Assembly (NCBI GenBank): GCA_964036315.1
Contig: OZ038496.1
Coordinates: 10,955,535 to 11,019,534 of the forward strand
Source of the DNA: Acanthosepion esculentum
Lineage: Eukaryota; Mollusca; Cephalopoda; Sepiida; Sepiidae
DNA: 64,000 bases
Direction of reading: 5' to 3'
The translations under genes were made by a program, and so were the position numbers. Positions 53,481-64,000 of the stretch are shown in pieces (the first letter of the stretch is position 1; each line of letters opens with the position of its first letter). The notes under the pieces are model-generated. The model was not told where the DNA came from. It ran no database searches and worked only from the letters and a program-made list of their open reading frames with translations.

Positions 53481-54285
53481 GAGTCAGGGAGGAATCTCTA
53501 GAGATAGAGTAATACTGTAGTGAGTTCGATCGATACAAACTGCAGATAATATTCCAGAATCCTTATTTAAGTTTCTACACGCATAATCGTTTGCTTTGGG
53601 GCACGTCGACGTAATATAATTGTTAGCAAGCTTGTCTCGCGAGATCAATTGCGACTGAGTAGTGATTTCGACCATCACTGGGTGACACGTACTTTATGCC
53701 TTGTGTGACGCTTAGAAAATCACAATCTACTTGTTTTACTGCCGCTAAACACGAACACATCATGTGTAGCTTCTATATTCCCACATAATAATTTCCCAGA
53801 ACACGACTGTCTTAACTTCAAATCGAGGGTTAACCGATACTTATGGGTTTGGTACGTTTTGGTGTACCCCATTTAGCGTTGCTGATTCGGCGGCAGAAAA
53901 ATAATTTTGACTTTTCGGTAAAGCCTTTTAGGCGTCAAACTGTTTAGACGTCACTGTCTTTGACCGCAGACAACACCTTAAAAAGGATTAAATGTTTGAA
54001 AAACCCAAATTTCAATATGACTTTTTATTCATTTATGGAATTAAGGATCCTAGTAAAAACTTACATTAAAAATATTGTATTTTAAAAAAATTAAAAAACT
54101 TAGTGTCATATTCCGTGCTAATAGGAATATATAATTGAAAACAATGTGGATAAAATAAGTAAAGTTTTATTGTAAAAACAAATACAATAAGAATAAAGGT
54201 AACAGTTATGCACAAGGTCGCCGCACGTCCATCTATTAGTGAGTGCTACTATTGGAATGTCGGTAGTTCTCGCGTAAGTAGGAGT
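53481..54285. other. Partly repeats, otherwise unrecognised
   Basis: GAGTAGTGATTTCGACC near 53,656 and GTAGTGAGTTCGATC near 53,518 are B-box-like but lack a clear tRNA fold. 53,855-53,960 repeats 53,045-53,145. Confidence 0.4.
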
Positions 54286-54289
54286 CGTA

Positions 54290-54620
54290 CTCAACAGATC
54301 CCAGCTAGACAATATTTACCAGCCTCCCCACGAGGTAGGGTGTAGCACAAGGCCGAATTTAATGTGGTGTCATCCAAGCCCGTAGGATCAGCAAAATAAT
54401 TCCCTGTAACACCGCATAAATGGGTTCGGGTCTGTCTACTTCCCCGGACGAGACCCTGCCCAGAGGTAGAGCCTCGTCAGGGTTCCTCTCTGCCCGAAGG
54501 CAGAGAGTTCGACAACTGCTCGACGATATTTACCAGCGTCCCCGCGAGCTAGGATGTGGCACAAGGCCGAGTTCAATGTGGGGTCATAAACGAGTTTGGG
54601 TTTGTCTATCTCCTACCGAG
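54290..54620. repeat. GC-richer repeat, ~1.5 tandem units
   Basis: GACAATATTTACCAGCCTCC (54,308) and GACGATATTTACCAGCGTCC (54,522) mark two units about 214 bp apart. Each is followed by AGG-TG-AGCACAAGGCCGA-type sequence. Confidence 0.7.
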
Positions 54621-54774
54621 AGAGAGAGAATTTAATGACGAGGTAGTAATCTGTCACCTAATCGTCCCTCTGCCAGTAAATTTCTATGTCGAATCGGCCA
54701 ATCCGAATCAACGACGCCAAATGGGGTACGCCGGAATGTCCCATTCCCTCTTTATTCTTCTAGTTTGGTGACAA

Positions 54775-54980
54775 GGCTTCATGATTTTACGACTGAAATT
54801 GCCAGATGTAACCATAAGTTCTATGGTTTCTTCTCTTGCTCTTCTGTCTGGTGGAACACACTTCGGACTTCTTGCTTTCCAGCCAATTTTGATCTCTGAA
54901 AATTTAATTTATAATATCAATTGTTATCTTTAATTTTTCTCTCTCCTTAATAATCACCTTGCGTCTTAGTGGTCTTATCA
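54775..54980 (+). pseudogene. Jockey/CR1-like LINE C-terminal fragment
   Basis: RLHDFTTEIARCNHKFYGFF then WWNTLRTSCFPANFDL matches the ORF2 C terminus seen at 33.9 kb. A 3' trailer CACCTTGCGTCTTAGTGG follows, also seen near 23,950. Confidence 0.65.
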
Positions 54981-55590
54981 CCTTGCTTGGTTTGAATTAA
55001 TTAAAAAACTACTGAAATTCCTAAATTAAATCTTAAACATTCTAGGATACCACTAATTAAATAATGTGATATTGCTTAAATATTAAATATTGCTGGAACA
55101 TTTCTTTTTCTAATTTTGGATAGTCTTTCTACAGATATGTCTTGATCTATTTTCTTTCACGTCATTTCACCAGGCTCGGTTGGTATCAAGAGTGAAATAT
55201 TTTCCAACATTTAAATTAGATAAATTCTAGCATTTGGAGGAACGTTACATTTCAAATTTAACTCTATATGCATCTTATAAGTGACGGTAGTAATTCAGCA
55301 ATCTTGAGAGTACAAAAGATCGAATGCATTAAATATTTAACGTCGAAGAAGAAAAAACAAGGTTCTGAATTGGGTTTATGGCCTTCTTATTTTGGCCGGT
55401 TGATATTTACATGAGAACGTATAAAACCAGCTATGTTAAGGCACATTTAAAAATAAAGTAAAACGAATAACACTGGATGCTGCAATTCTATTTTCTCTCC
55501 CAACTCTTTTTGCGAATAAAGAAGCTGAAATATATACGTTTCAGATTCTTTATTTCTTCCTTACATCTCTACGAAAATAACGTATTCTTT
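54981..55590. other. No recognised feature
   Basis: AT-rich, nothing recognised. Confidence 0.45.
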
Positions 55591-55593
55591 CAA

Positions 55594-55595
55594 AT

Positions 55596-55668
<73 letters not shown>

Positions 55669-55887
55669 GTGTGTGGTGGAGGTATAGTCTATAATTTATT
55701 TTATTTTATTCCAACAGCATTAAATTTGTTTTCTTCACGCCTCGTTTTCGAATCGGTCCAATTTGTCATTATTCATTATATCAATTTTCTTACCGATGTG
55801 ACTGTCAGATATGTGGTTTCAGAACAAGGAATCGTCGAAGAAGATGGGTCAGACACATTAATTTTAATTTTTCTTCGTTCGTTGGTG

Positions 55888-55950
<63 letters not shown>
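55594..55950. repeat. Two (TA)n microsatellites
   Basis: 55,594-55,668 and 55,888-55,950. The long open frames spanning them are Tyr-Ile translations of TA repeats. Confidence 0.9.
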
Positions 55951-56935
55951 CAATTACATGGATATGGAAATATAAATAAATAGAACAGAACCTTAAACAA
56001 CATTGCGTGTGTATTCGAAAATAAAAACAACGTCTGTAATACGTCATGGGTTTTTTTTTTTTTCGTTTTTATTTTATTTTCAGGAAGCCATCTCAGCATT
56101 GATTAGTGAGTGCAATTGATCTTCATTTTTGCCCCGCAGACAACATTTGCAGGTATTTCTCTTTCTCCCGAAAGAATTCGAAGATATGTTTTTTTACATT
56201 TTTTTTTATATTTACTTAAACGTTACAAGTTTGAGTCTTGTAGGAGACGTCGACACAAATTGAACAGTACAGAAACGGTCAATAACAAAAACCAGTAGGA
56301 AATATGATATTTCAATTTCTGAAAACTTGTTTCGTAATATATGATTCATAATAATCATTGTCACCAACACTAATCCTTGGATTAGTGTGTGAACGTCGGG
56401 TCTCTTTCGCACCGGACTGATTTCCTATACATCCTCCGGTTTTGCGAAAATGCCTGTGTCTTCCAGTCTACTCAGTGATGTTTGTTATCCCATTATTTTC
56501 TACTGTCCACATCTTCTAATGCTTAAGATGGTGCCTTGTAAGATTGCATTGGAAAGATGGTTGGTTCCGACGACATGGCTATACCATTTTAACTATCATT
56601 GACAAACCATATGTACTTTTCCTGATTCTTTTTTGATAATATCTCTACCTGCATCATATACGATGTTGTCCACGTAGGAGATACTTTGGAAGGTTCTGCA
56701 GCATCCCATTTCTAGTTCTTGGGCCTTAAGGCAACATAACGTTGATTTATCGTACAGTGGGATATGATAAGTTTTTAGCCACCCTTGATTACAGCAGTTC
56801 TGACGTTTCATAATGTCTCTTCTTTTTTTTTACCGTGTTAGTATCAAGCTACACTCATCTATGAAAGAAAGTTGACTTATATTTTGCAATGAAAGTTTGC
56901 GGAAGTAAGGAAATTGGTGAATTTCAATGAAGGCA
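55951..56935. other. No recognised feature
   Basis: AT-rich, nothing recognised. Confidence 0.45.
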
Positions 56936-56939
56936 AATT

Positions 56940-57275
56940 AATAGGATGGCAAGTCAAATAGAGAAATTGCTAGGTTTTTCCAGGTTAATCATCAATCGGT
57001 TAATAATATTGTCACGAAATGTAATGAAGAAGGCCATTGCCGTGTGGAACACCGTTCATGAAGACCAAGCATCTTGTCTGAGCAAAACGAAAAGGTCGCT
57101 GAAGATGGAAGTCATCAGAAACCGATGTCATCATTAGCATAGAAATGACGCCATATGCGGTGAGAAAGACTCTTAAAGAACTTGGCTATCAAAGAAGAAT
57201 TGCAAGAAAACAGCCTTTGATTTAAGAGGTTAACAGCGCCTTCAACTGAGCGGTGGACATCTGGAGCATGTACTC
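56940..57275 (+). pseudogene. Tc1-like transposase N-terminal relic
   Basis: MASQIEKLLGFSRLIINRLI (56,946) resembles the first helix-turn-helix of Tc1 transposases. CRVEHRS and LSEQNEKVAEDGS (in another frame near 57,040-57,110) resemble the GRP linker and the second DNA-binding subdomain. MTPYAVRKTLKELGYQRRIA (57,145) then RKQPLI matches the end of the DNA-binding region, V-T-R-L--LG---R-ARKKPLL. The catalytic domain is missing: after 57,275 only WSMYSRDPL-like residues follow. Frames shift at least twice. Confidence 0.65.
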
Positions 57276-57421
57276 TAGGGATCCTCTTAACATTGTTTAT
57301 GCTTGAGACTAAATGGTTGCATATCCTAAAATGTTAACCATTTACCTTTCAATAAATGTAATTTCCTATCATTTATAGTCCTTGATTTGTGCCAGATGAT
57401 TTCATTTCGAAAACTGTGAAA

Positions 57422-57425
<4 letters not shown>
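57276..57425. other. No recognised feature
   Basis: Sequence between the Tc1 relic and (TA)n. Confidence 0.4.
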
Positions 57426-57479
<54 letters not shown>

Positions 57480-57780
57480 TATGAAAAACTAGGTAATCCG
57501 TATGGGTAGACCCAAGGATGAAAATATCCAGAGAGCTCAATGTAAATCAGAGCTAATAATTTAAATAAAAACAGACCACTTTAATGTTCCATGTAATAAA
57601 TTATTTCACCACAGCCCTTTTAAAGGACTGCGGATCATCAGACTTTACTTCCAAAGTTTGAAACGAAAAATGAAAAGAAATTTACACACTTTTGACGGCC
57701 AGTATTAAGCATATGTAAATTAACGAAGTGAGGAAGTTAGGGGAGAGAGACATGATTGAGTTAGATGTAATTTAATATTT
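57426..57780 (+). repeat. (TA)n plus single copy of the 21-kb palindrome repeat
   Basis: (TA)n to 57,476, then GGTAATCCGTATGGGTAGAC, AGAGAGCTCAATGTAAATCA, CAGACCACTTTAATGTTCCA, TTAAAGGACTGCGGATCATC and AAATTAACGAAGTGAGGAAG. These match the right arm plus outer segment of 21,467-21,728 in reverse. This copy is not palindromic. Confidence 0.75.
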
Positions 57781-58790
57781 CTATTCTTTCATACTTGAGG
57801 AGGTCCAGGCATTGACACATTTAATCGGTTAACTTAACGGAAGTTATATATTGATATAGAAGGGGGAGAAGAGAAAAAAACTAAAAAGAAAAAGAGAGAA
57901 GGAAGTCATGAGAGAAGGTGTCACTGACTTTCTTTGGAATGAACGAAATAGACGCTGTCGTTTTGCTTTACTTTGAAAGTGTTAATTCGCGGGTTTATAA
58001 ATATTATAATATTTGATATAAATTTGAATGTTTAAACAGTCTACAAGGAATTTAATTTGATGTTTGTTAGCGATTTTAGTTTGTTTTAAACTTTATTACA
58101 AAAGTTGTTGGGGGATTTAATATGAAATAGTCGATTAGAAAAAATATTCATAGAATGTACATTAAAAGAATAAAATTTTATTTTAAAATATAAGTTTACT
58201 TCTAGTTGTAATTGATTATTAAGGTGACATCTCTATCAGTTTGAATTTTATTCATGAATTTAATTCGTGACTGTTTTTAGATAGGTAATTTCTTTTACTT
58301 AAAGTTTAGTTTTTAAGTTAATATGGAGTGACATTTGAAGGTAATATTAGAGATCTTGCTCTGTCATATATTGTATACACACACATGCAAGTTTCACATA
58401 TACATACGTCACTTTACATGTGCAGTCACTCATACAGGTACACATGTACCGATATACACGGGTAATTTCATGTATTAATACTTACATACATCTTTTTAAA
58501 TGTTTACGCATACTTATACATATATGTATATATGTGTACTTAGAATTTCCCTAAAAATTTTTTACAGTGAATATTAGGTGATGACTTTAGAATTCAAATA
58601 TCCAAAAATCTTTCCAATTTAAATATTTTATCATCAATAATGATTATTAAAGGGTAATACATTTAAATTTAAATTAAATTGTCAATTTAAAATTTTTTTA
58701 CCTCCATATTATAAAGAATTTTAAACTCACAATTCCAATTAGAGAATATTAAAGGAGAAAATGGGGTAAAATATTAATAACATAACTGTA
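57781..58790. other. No recognised feature
   Basis: AT-rich, no repeat match or coding signal. Confidence 0.45.
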
Positions 58791-58792
58791 AG

Positions 58793-59690
58793 TCCTTTCA
58801 TAATATTCCATATATTCATATATATACACATACACACACACATACACATATCCGCACACATGCACACACATATACACATATATATCCATACACATACACA
58901 CCCACACACATATATATATATATATGTATATACACATATATACACACATACGCATGTAGTTATACACACACATACATACATACACACATATACACACAAT
59001 ATATACACATATATACACACACATATATATACACACACACACATATATATATATACACACATATATACACCTATATATATACATACATATACATATAAAC
59101 ATATATACACATTTTACATACACACATACATCTGTACACATACACATATATACACATACACACATATACTCTCATGTAGTCTGACGCCACGGAGTACTTC
59201 CGGCTTAGCAAAGTTCAAATTACTGCTTATAAACACGCATATTCGTCGACCTGAATCGATAATTCATTTACGTTCTAGACTTAACCTAACCTAATCTAAA
59301 CAATAACACATATATACACACATACGCATGTAGTTATATACACACATACATACATACACACATATACACACAATATATACACATATATACACACATATAT
59401 ATATACACACACATATATATATATATATATATACACATACATACACATATATACACCTATATATATATACATACAGATACATATACACATATATACACAT
59501 ATACATACACACATACATCTGTACACATACACATATATACACATACTCACATATACTCTCATGTGGTCTGACGCCACGGAGTACTTCCGGCTTAGCAAAG
59601 TTTAAATTACTGCTTATAAACACGCATATTCGTCGACCTGAGTCGATAATTCATTTACGTTCTAGACTTAACCTAATCTAATATAAACAA
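58793..59690. repeat. CA/TA microsatellite region with ~375-bp tandem duplication
   Basis: A complex unit (CGCATGTAGTTATACACACA..., then TGACGCCACGGAGTACTTCC, ATATTCGTCGACCTGA, CGTTCTAGACTTAACCTAA) occurs at about 58,950-59,305 and 59,325-59,690. The offset is 374 bp at one marker and 387 bp at another, because the microsatellite part differs in length. Confidence 0.85.
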
Positions 59691-59789
59691 TAAAAAATTT
59701 TCCACTTTGTTTCATCATATATATATGAAATGGATTAAATCCGACAAATGTATTAATATATTTTCTGCTTATTCGTCCTTTTTATGGAT

Positions 59790-60075
59790 ACAACTTATTT
59801 GAGTGTTTAATTAAACAGTATTAATTATATTTACAGGCGCGCATATTCGAGAAATATTGTAGAAAATATGTGTCCTCCGACAGGAATCGAAACCGTATCC
59901 AATACGAAAGCCGTCATTTGACCTGACGGTCTGTTAAACATTCAGAATATTTTCTACGAGATTTCTCGATTATCGTTAAATGTAATTAATATTGCTTAAT
60001 TAACACAGAGCATTTATTAAAATCAATTGTATCCATAAAAATAACGTATAAAAAGTAAATATCTCTCGGATTTAA
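59790..60075. repeat. Unit of the tRNA-containing ~360-bp repeat, diverged
   Basis: GTCCTCCGACAGGAATCGAA (59,872) is the reverse complement of the tRNA-like T arm and acceptor; the 5' half of the tRNA-like block is lost at GACGGTCTGTTAAACA. Downstream AGAATATTTTCTACGAGATT and ACACAGAGCATTTATTAAAA correspond to the body of the 8-kb units. Confidence 0.65.
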
Positions 60076-60085
60076 TGCATTACAT

Positions 60086-60089
<4 letters not shown>

Positions 60090-60181
<92 letters not shown>

Positions 60182-60513
60182 CATATTTATATGAGTGTAT
60201 AAATGTGTGTATATATATATATGTGTGTGTGTATATACGTATATATATATATATATATTTATATATTTGTTTGTATATGTATATATGCGTTTATGTGTAT
60301 ATACGTATATAGATGTATATATTTGTATATATATATATATATGTATGTCTATACAAATGTGTGTAATTATATGTGTATAATATGTAAGCGTATATATATA
60401 TAATTATATATATATATAAATGTGTATTATGTATATATGATTAAATATATGTTTGTCTATATATGTGTATATTTATATATTTTTGTATTTATTTGCGTGC
60501 ATATATGTATATA

Positions 60514-60585
<72 letters not shown>

Positions 60586-60666
60586 TATATATATATACAG
60601 GTATGCATATATGGTGTATATATATATATATAATTGTCTGTGTCTATATATATGTATGCATGTGTG

Positions 60667-60745
<79 letters not shown>

Positions 60746-60780
60746 GTATATTTATATATATATATATATATATAGTGAGA
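60090..60780. repeat. TA/TG-rich microsatellite block
   Basis: Pure (TA)n at 60,090-60,178, 60,519-60,580 and 60,675-60,740, with TA/TG/GTA-rich sequence between. Long Tyr/Ile/Val/Cys frames here are artefacts of the repeats. Confidence 0.9.
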
Positions 60781-60880
60781 GAGAGAGGGAGCATGTAAGC
60801 TGAATATACACATATACGTCTGTATGAATATAAAAATTTATTTGGGTATATTTCTCTTTCTTTCACTGTCTTCTCTCTCA

Positions 60881-60911
<31 letters not shown>

Positions 60912-61808
60912 CACACACTTACACATATATATTTACTTGGCTGTGTATGTGTGTGCGTGTGAATGTGCGTGTTTTTTGTGTTTTGATGTGTGTGTAATTG
61001 GTTTTGTCGTTCTCTCGTCGTTTCTTGACAGATCTGATTAGATTATTTGCTCATCTTTTGATTATCACATACTGAACAAAACACACAACGACAACGTCAA
61101 ATTAAATGCGAACAACTTGAAATAAAAAATGATCATAAATATATCGATGACGCCGACTTGAAATGCTATAGAAAAAATTGAGACTTTTCTCAAGACATTT
61201 CAAGAAATTTAGATTACATTTCTGATAAACTGTATTCATTAAGACCGAGAACCCCCTTTGGAAATACGTTTTCACCGCTACAAACTTTTACAGGATGTCA
61301 TATTTCTTTTAATGTTATGATGTGTCTGTGTTTGAAGTTTGTTATTTTTGTTTTGATTTTATAGATTTGGTCAAGTTTACATTGGTTATAATTAGGACAT
61401 TGAATACCAAAAGAGGAAGAAGTAAAAAAACAAAAAAAAACAAAACAATTTGAATCAAGTTTAAACTCGGCTCCATTTGCCTTTAGAAACAGATCGTATC
61501 TAACACCAACTTACCAACTTTTTCAAACACAACAATGGAGATCTACTAGAGAATATATATTTCTAGAAAGTACTAAAGAGTTGAAAAGTAGCCGATTGTA
61601 ACGATGTTCTTTTTCTACTGAAACCAAATGCACGATAAAAGTGATAGTTTTCTAAGATTAGCTTAGACTTAGGCTAAAAGTACGGTGCACACGGTGAGGA
61701 AGAAAAATCTTATTTAGTTATAACTGAACTAGAGAGACCACCTCGTTAAACATTACACTACGTTGAGGATAGTCTAACAGAGATGTGTCATATTGTAATT
61801 CTGCCTGT
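60781..61808. other. No recognised feature
   Basis: (GA)n, (CT)n and (AC)n runs at 60,775-60,920; otherwise AT-rich with no coding signal. Confidence 0.45.
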
Positions 61809-61809
61809 T

Positions 61810-61864
61810 ACACGTACAAATTAAATAACTTACTAACACAGTAAGTTATTTAATTTGTACGTGT
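61810..61864. repeat. Perfect hairpin: 25-bp arms, 5-nt loop
   Basis: The left arm begins ACACGTACAAATTAAATAAC and the right arm ends ATTTAATTTGTACGTGT; they pair without mismatch around loop AACAC (61,835-61,839). Confidence 0.9.
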
Positions 61865-62965
<1,101 letters not shown>

Positions 62966-62974
62966 GTATATATA

Positions 62975-63867
62975 TACACGAGGGACATTCAATAAATAAG
63001 TTGAATTTTTCGGTATAAGGACTTCTAATACAGATAGAAACTTTTTTATTTTTTTTTTGTTTTACCTCTTTTTCACATGGATTTAATTTCTTTTGAAGAT
63101 TAAAATAATCTTTCAGAGTTTTGGCGATTAACAAAGATGGCCGACCAAGAAGCATGCTCTAGGATTGAACAGCGGTAAGTTATCAAGATTTTGGTTGCTG
63201 AAGGGTGCAAACCAGTTGAAATTCATAGGAGAATGTCAACTGTGTATGGTGCCACATGTTTCAACCAGAAAAATGTCTACAAGTGGGCTAAATTGTTTAA
63301 AGGACGGAGCAGTGTTGAAGATAAAGACAGCCCTGGGAGGCCTACAGAAGTGAGGTCTCCTCAGGTGATCGAATCAGTCAATGACCTCATTCAGTCTGAC
63401 AGAAAGGTGACAGTGCGTGACATTGCAAGGACTTTGAGCTTATCTGTTGGGACAAACGCAGGGGTCATCAGTCAGAAGGAGTCATCTTGCATCATGACAA
63501 CGCAAGGCCTCACACAGCAGCCCAAACGGTGCAGACCATCAACGAGCTGGGCTGAGAACTGCTCCCTCATCCCCCTTACAGCCCAGACCTTGCCTCTCCA
63601 GACTTTCACCTGTTTGGTCCCATGAAAGCGTTCACGAGAGGCACGAAGTTTAAAAGTGACGATGAAGTCAAAAGTGTGGTGAGCGACTGGCTGAGACATC
63701 AGTCCAAAGATTTTTATACGAAAGCTTGTGCACAGATGGGAAATGTGTGTGACAGTGGTGGGAGACTACGTAGAAAAAAAAGAAAAAGAAAAAGAAAAAA
63801 ATTAAGCTTCTATCTGTATTAGAAGTCCTTATACCGAAAAATTCACTTTATTTATTGAATGACCCTC

Positions 63868-63870
<3 letters not shown>
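62975..63870 (+). mobile_element. Mariner-family element, internally deleted (copy 3)
   Basis: Terminal inverted repeats TACACGAGGGACATTCAATA (left) and TTGAATGACCCTCGTA (right) enclose a degraded transposase. MADQEACSRIEQR (63,138) is followed by a premature stop. Then come VAEGCKPVEIHRRMSTVYGA, a 3-bp loss in the KLFKEGR block (KLFKGR), and VNDLIQSDRKVTV up to RTLSLSVGT. The internal deletion junction (about 63,443-63,452) is the same as in copy 1. The catalytic block follows with frameshifts (NARPHTAAQT, AFTRGTKFKSDDEVK). A (TA)n tract begins immediately after the right end. Confidence 0.9.

Positions 63871-63926
<56 letters not shown>
63871..63926. repeat. (TA)n microsatellite abutting the mariner end
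   Basis: TA tract starts at the TA target dinucleotide of the mariner. Confidence 0.95.
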
Positions 63927-63929
<3 letters not shown>

Positions 63930-64000
63930 CTAGGATCATTTTCCAACTTCAACTTGTTCAAGATGATCCTCGCCCTCTCTAACCTTCTAGCTTTCTGTCC

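Noticed and set aside
59278..59299. TTAACCTAACCTAATCTAA looked like telomeric repeat
   Set aside because: Only two imperfect units inside a longer unique block that is itself tandemly duplicated; not a telomere array.

Overview
The window looks like AT-rich, non-coding DNA from an animal, most likely a cephalopod mollusc and probably an octopus. That assignment is inference from repeat types: long (TA)n, (CA)n and (TAA)n arrays, mariner and Tc1 transposons, Penelope-like retroelements, non-LTR retrotransposon ends, and a SINE family whose tail carries CCCCAGCTATGGGTTAATTA, a sequence I associate with cephalopod genomes. I found no host protein-coding exon. Every protein-like stretch I recognise belongs to a mobile element, and almost all are broken by frameshifts, stops or deletions.

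Layout. 1-6 kb: a Tc1 relic split by a small inverted-repeat element, a Penelope-like (PLE) tail, a tRNA-derived SINE carrying a textbook hammerhead ribozyme on the minus strand (2061-2103), and a deleted mariner. 7.7-8.8 kb: about three tandem ~360-bp units, each with a class-II tRNA-like cloverleaf; related units lie at 14.6-15.1 and 59.8-60.1 kb. 10-15 kb: a 100-bp-arm palindrome, a PLE N-terminal coding relic and two LINE C-terminal relics. 16-21.2 kb: a mariner cluster flanked by inverted copies of a ~270-bp repeat, then several LINE 3' ends nested head to tail in (TAA)n tails, with a 156-aa open endonuclease-like segment, then a Jockey/CR1-like LINE. 21.2-21.7 kb: a 180-bp-arm palindrome. 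22-31 kb: SINEs with 5S rRNA-derived heads, tRNA-headed SINEs, several copies of a ~600-bp LTR-like repeat, and more LINE and PLE pieces.

32-36 kb: Tc1, LINE and PLE (GIY-YIG endonuclease) relics. 36.25-36.75 kb: a TATA box followed by a 20-bp, CpG-rich minisatellite that keeps its period without any indel over 410 bp. 36.8-45.4 kb: a 5S-headed SINE split by a PLE tail, piggyBac-like non-autonomous elements built from internal tandem repeats, and many SINE tails. 45-57 kb: a second GIY-YIG PLE, dispersed repeats, a Tc1 N-terminal relic and LINE ends. 57-64 kb: PLE repeat, a tandem duplication inside CA/TA microsatellites, a perfect 25-bp hairpin, and a third mariner.

The parts do not form a pathway; the window is a record of nested insertions. 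The most notable theme is self-cleaving RNA: one canonical hammerhead in a Pol III-type SINE, plus hammerhead-like cores in three separate PLE-like repeat families. Ribozyme activity and expression cannot be judged from sequence reading alone.
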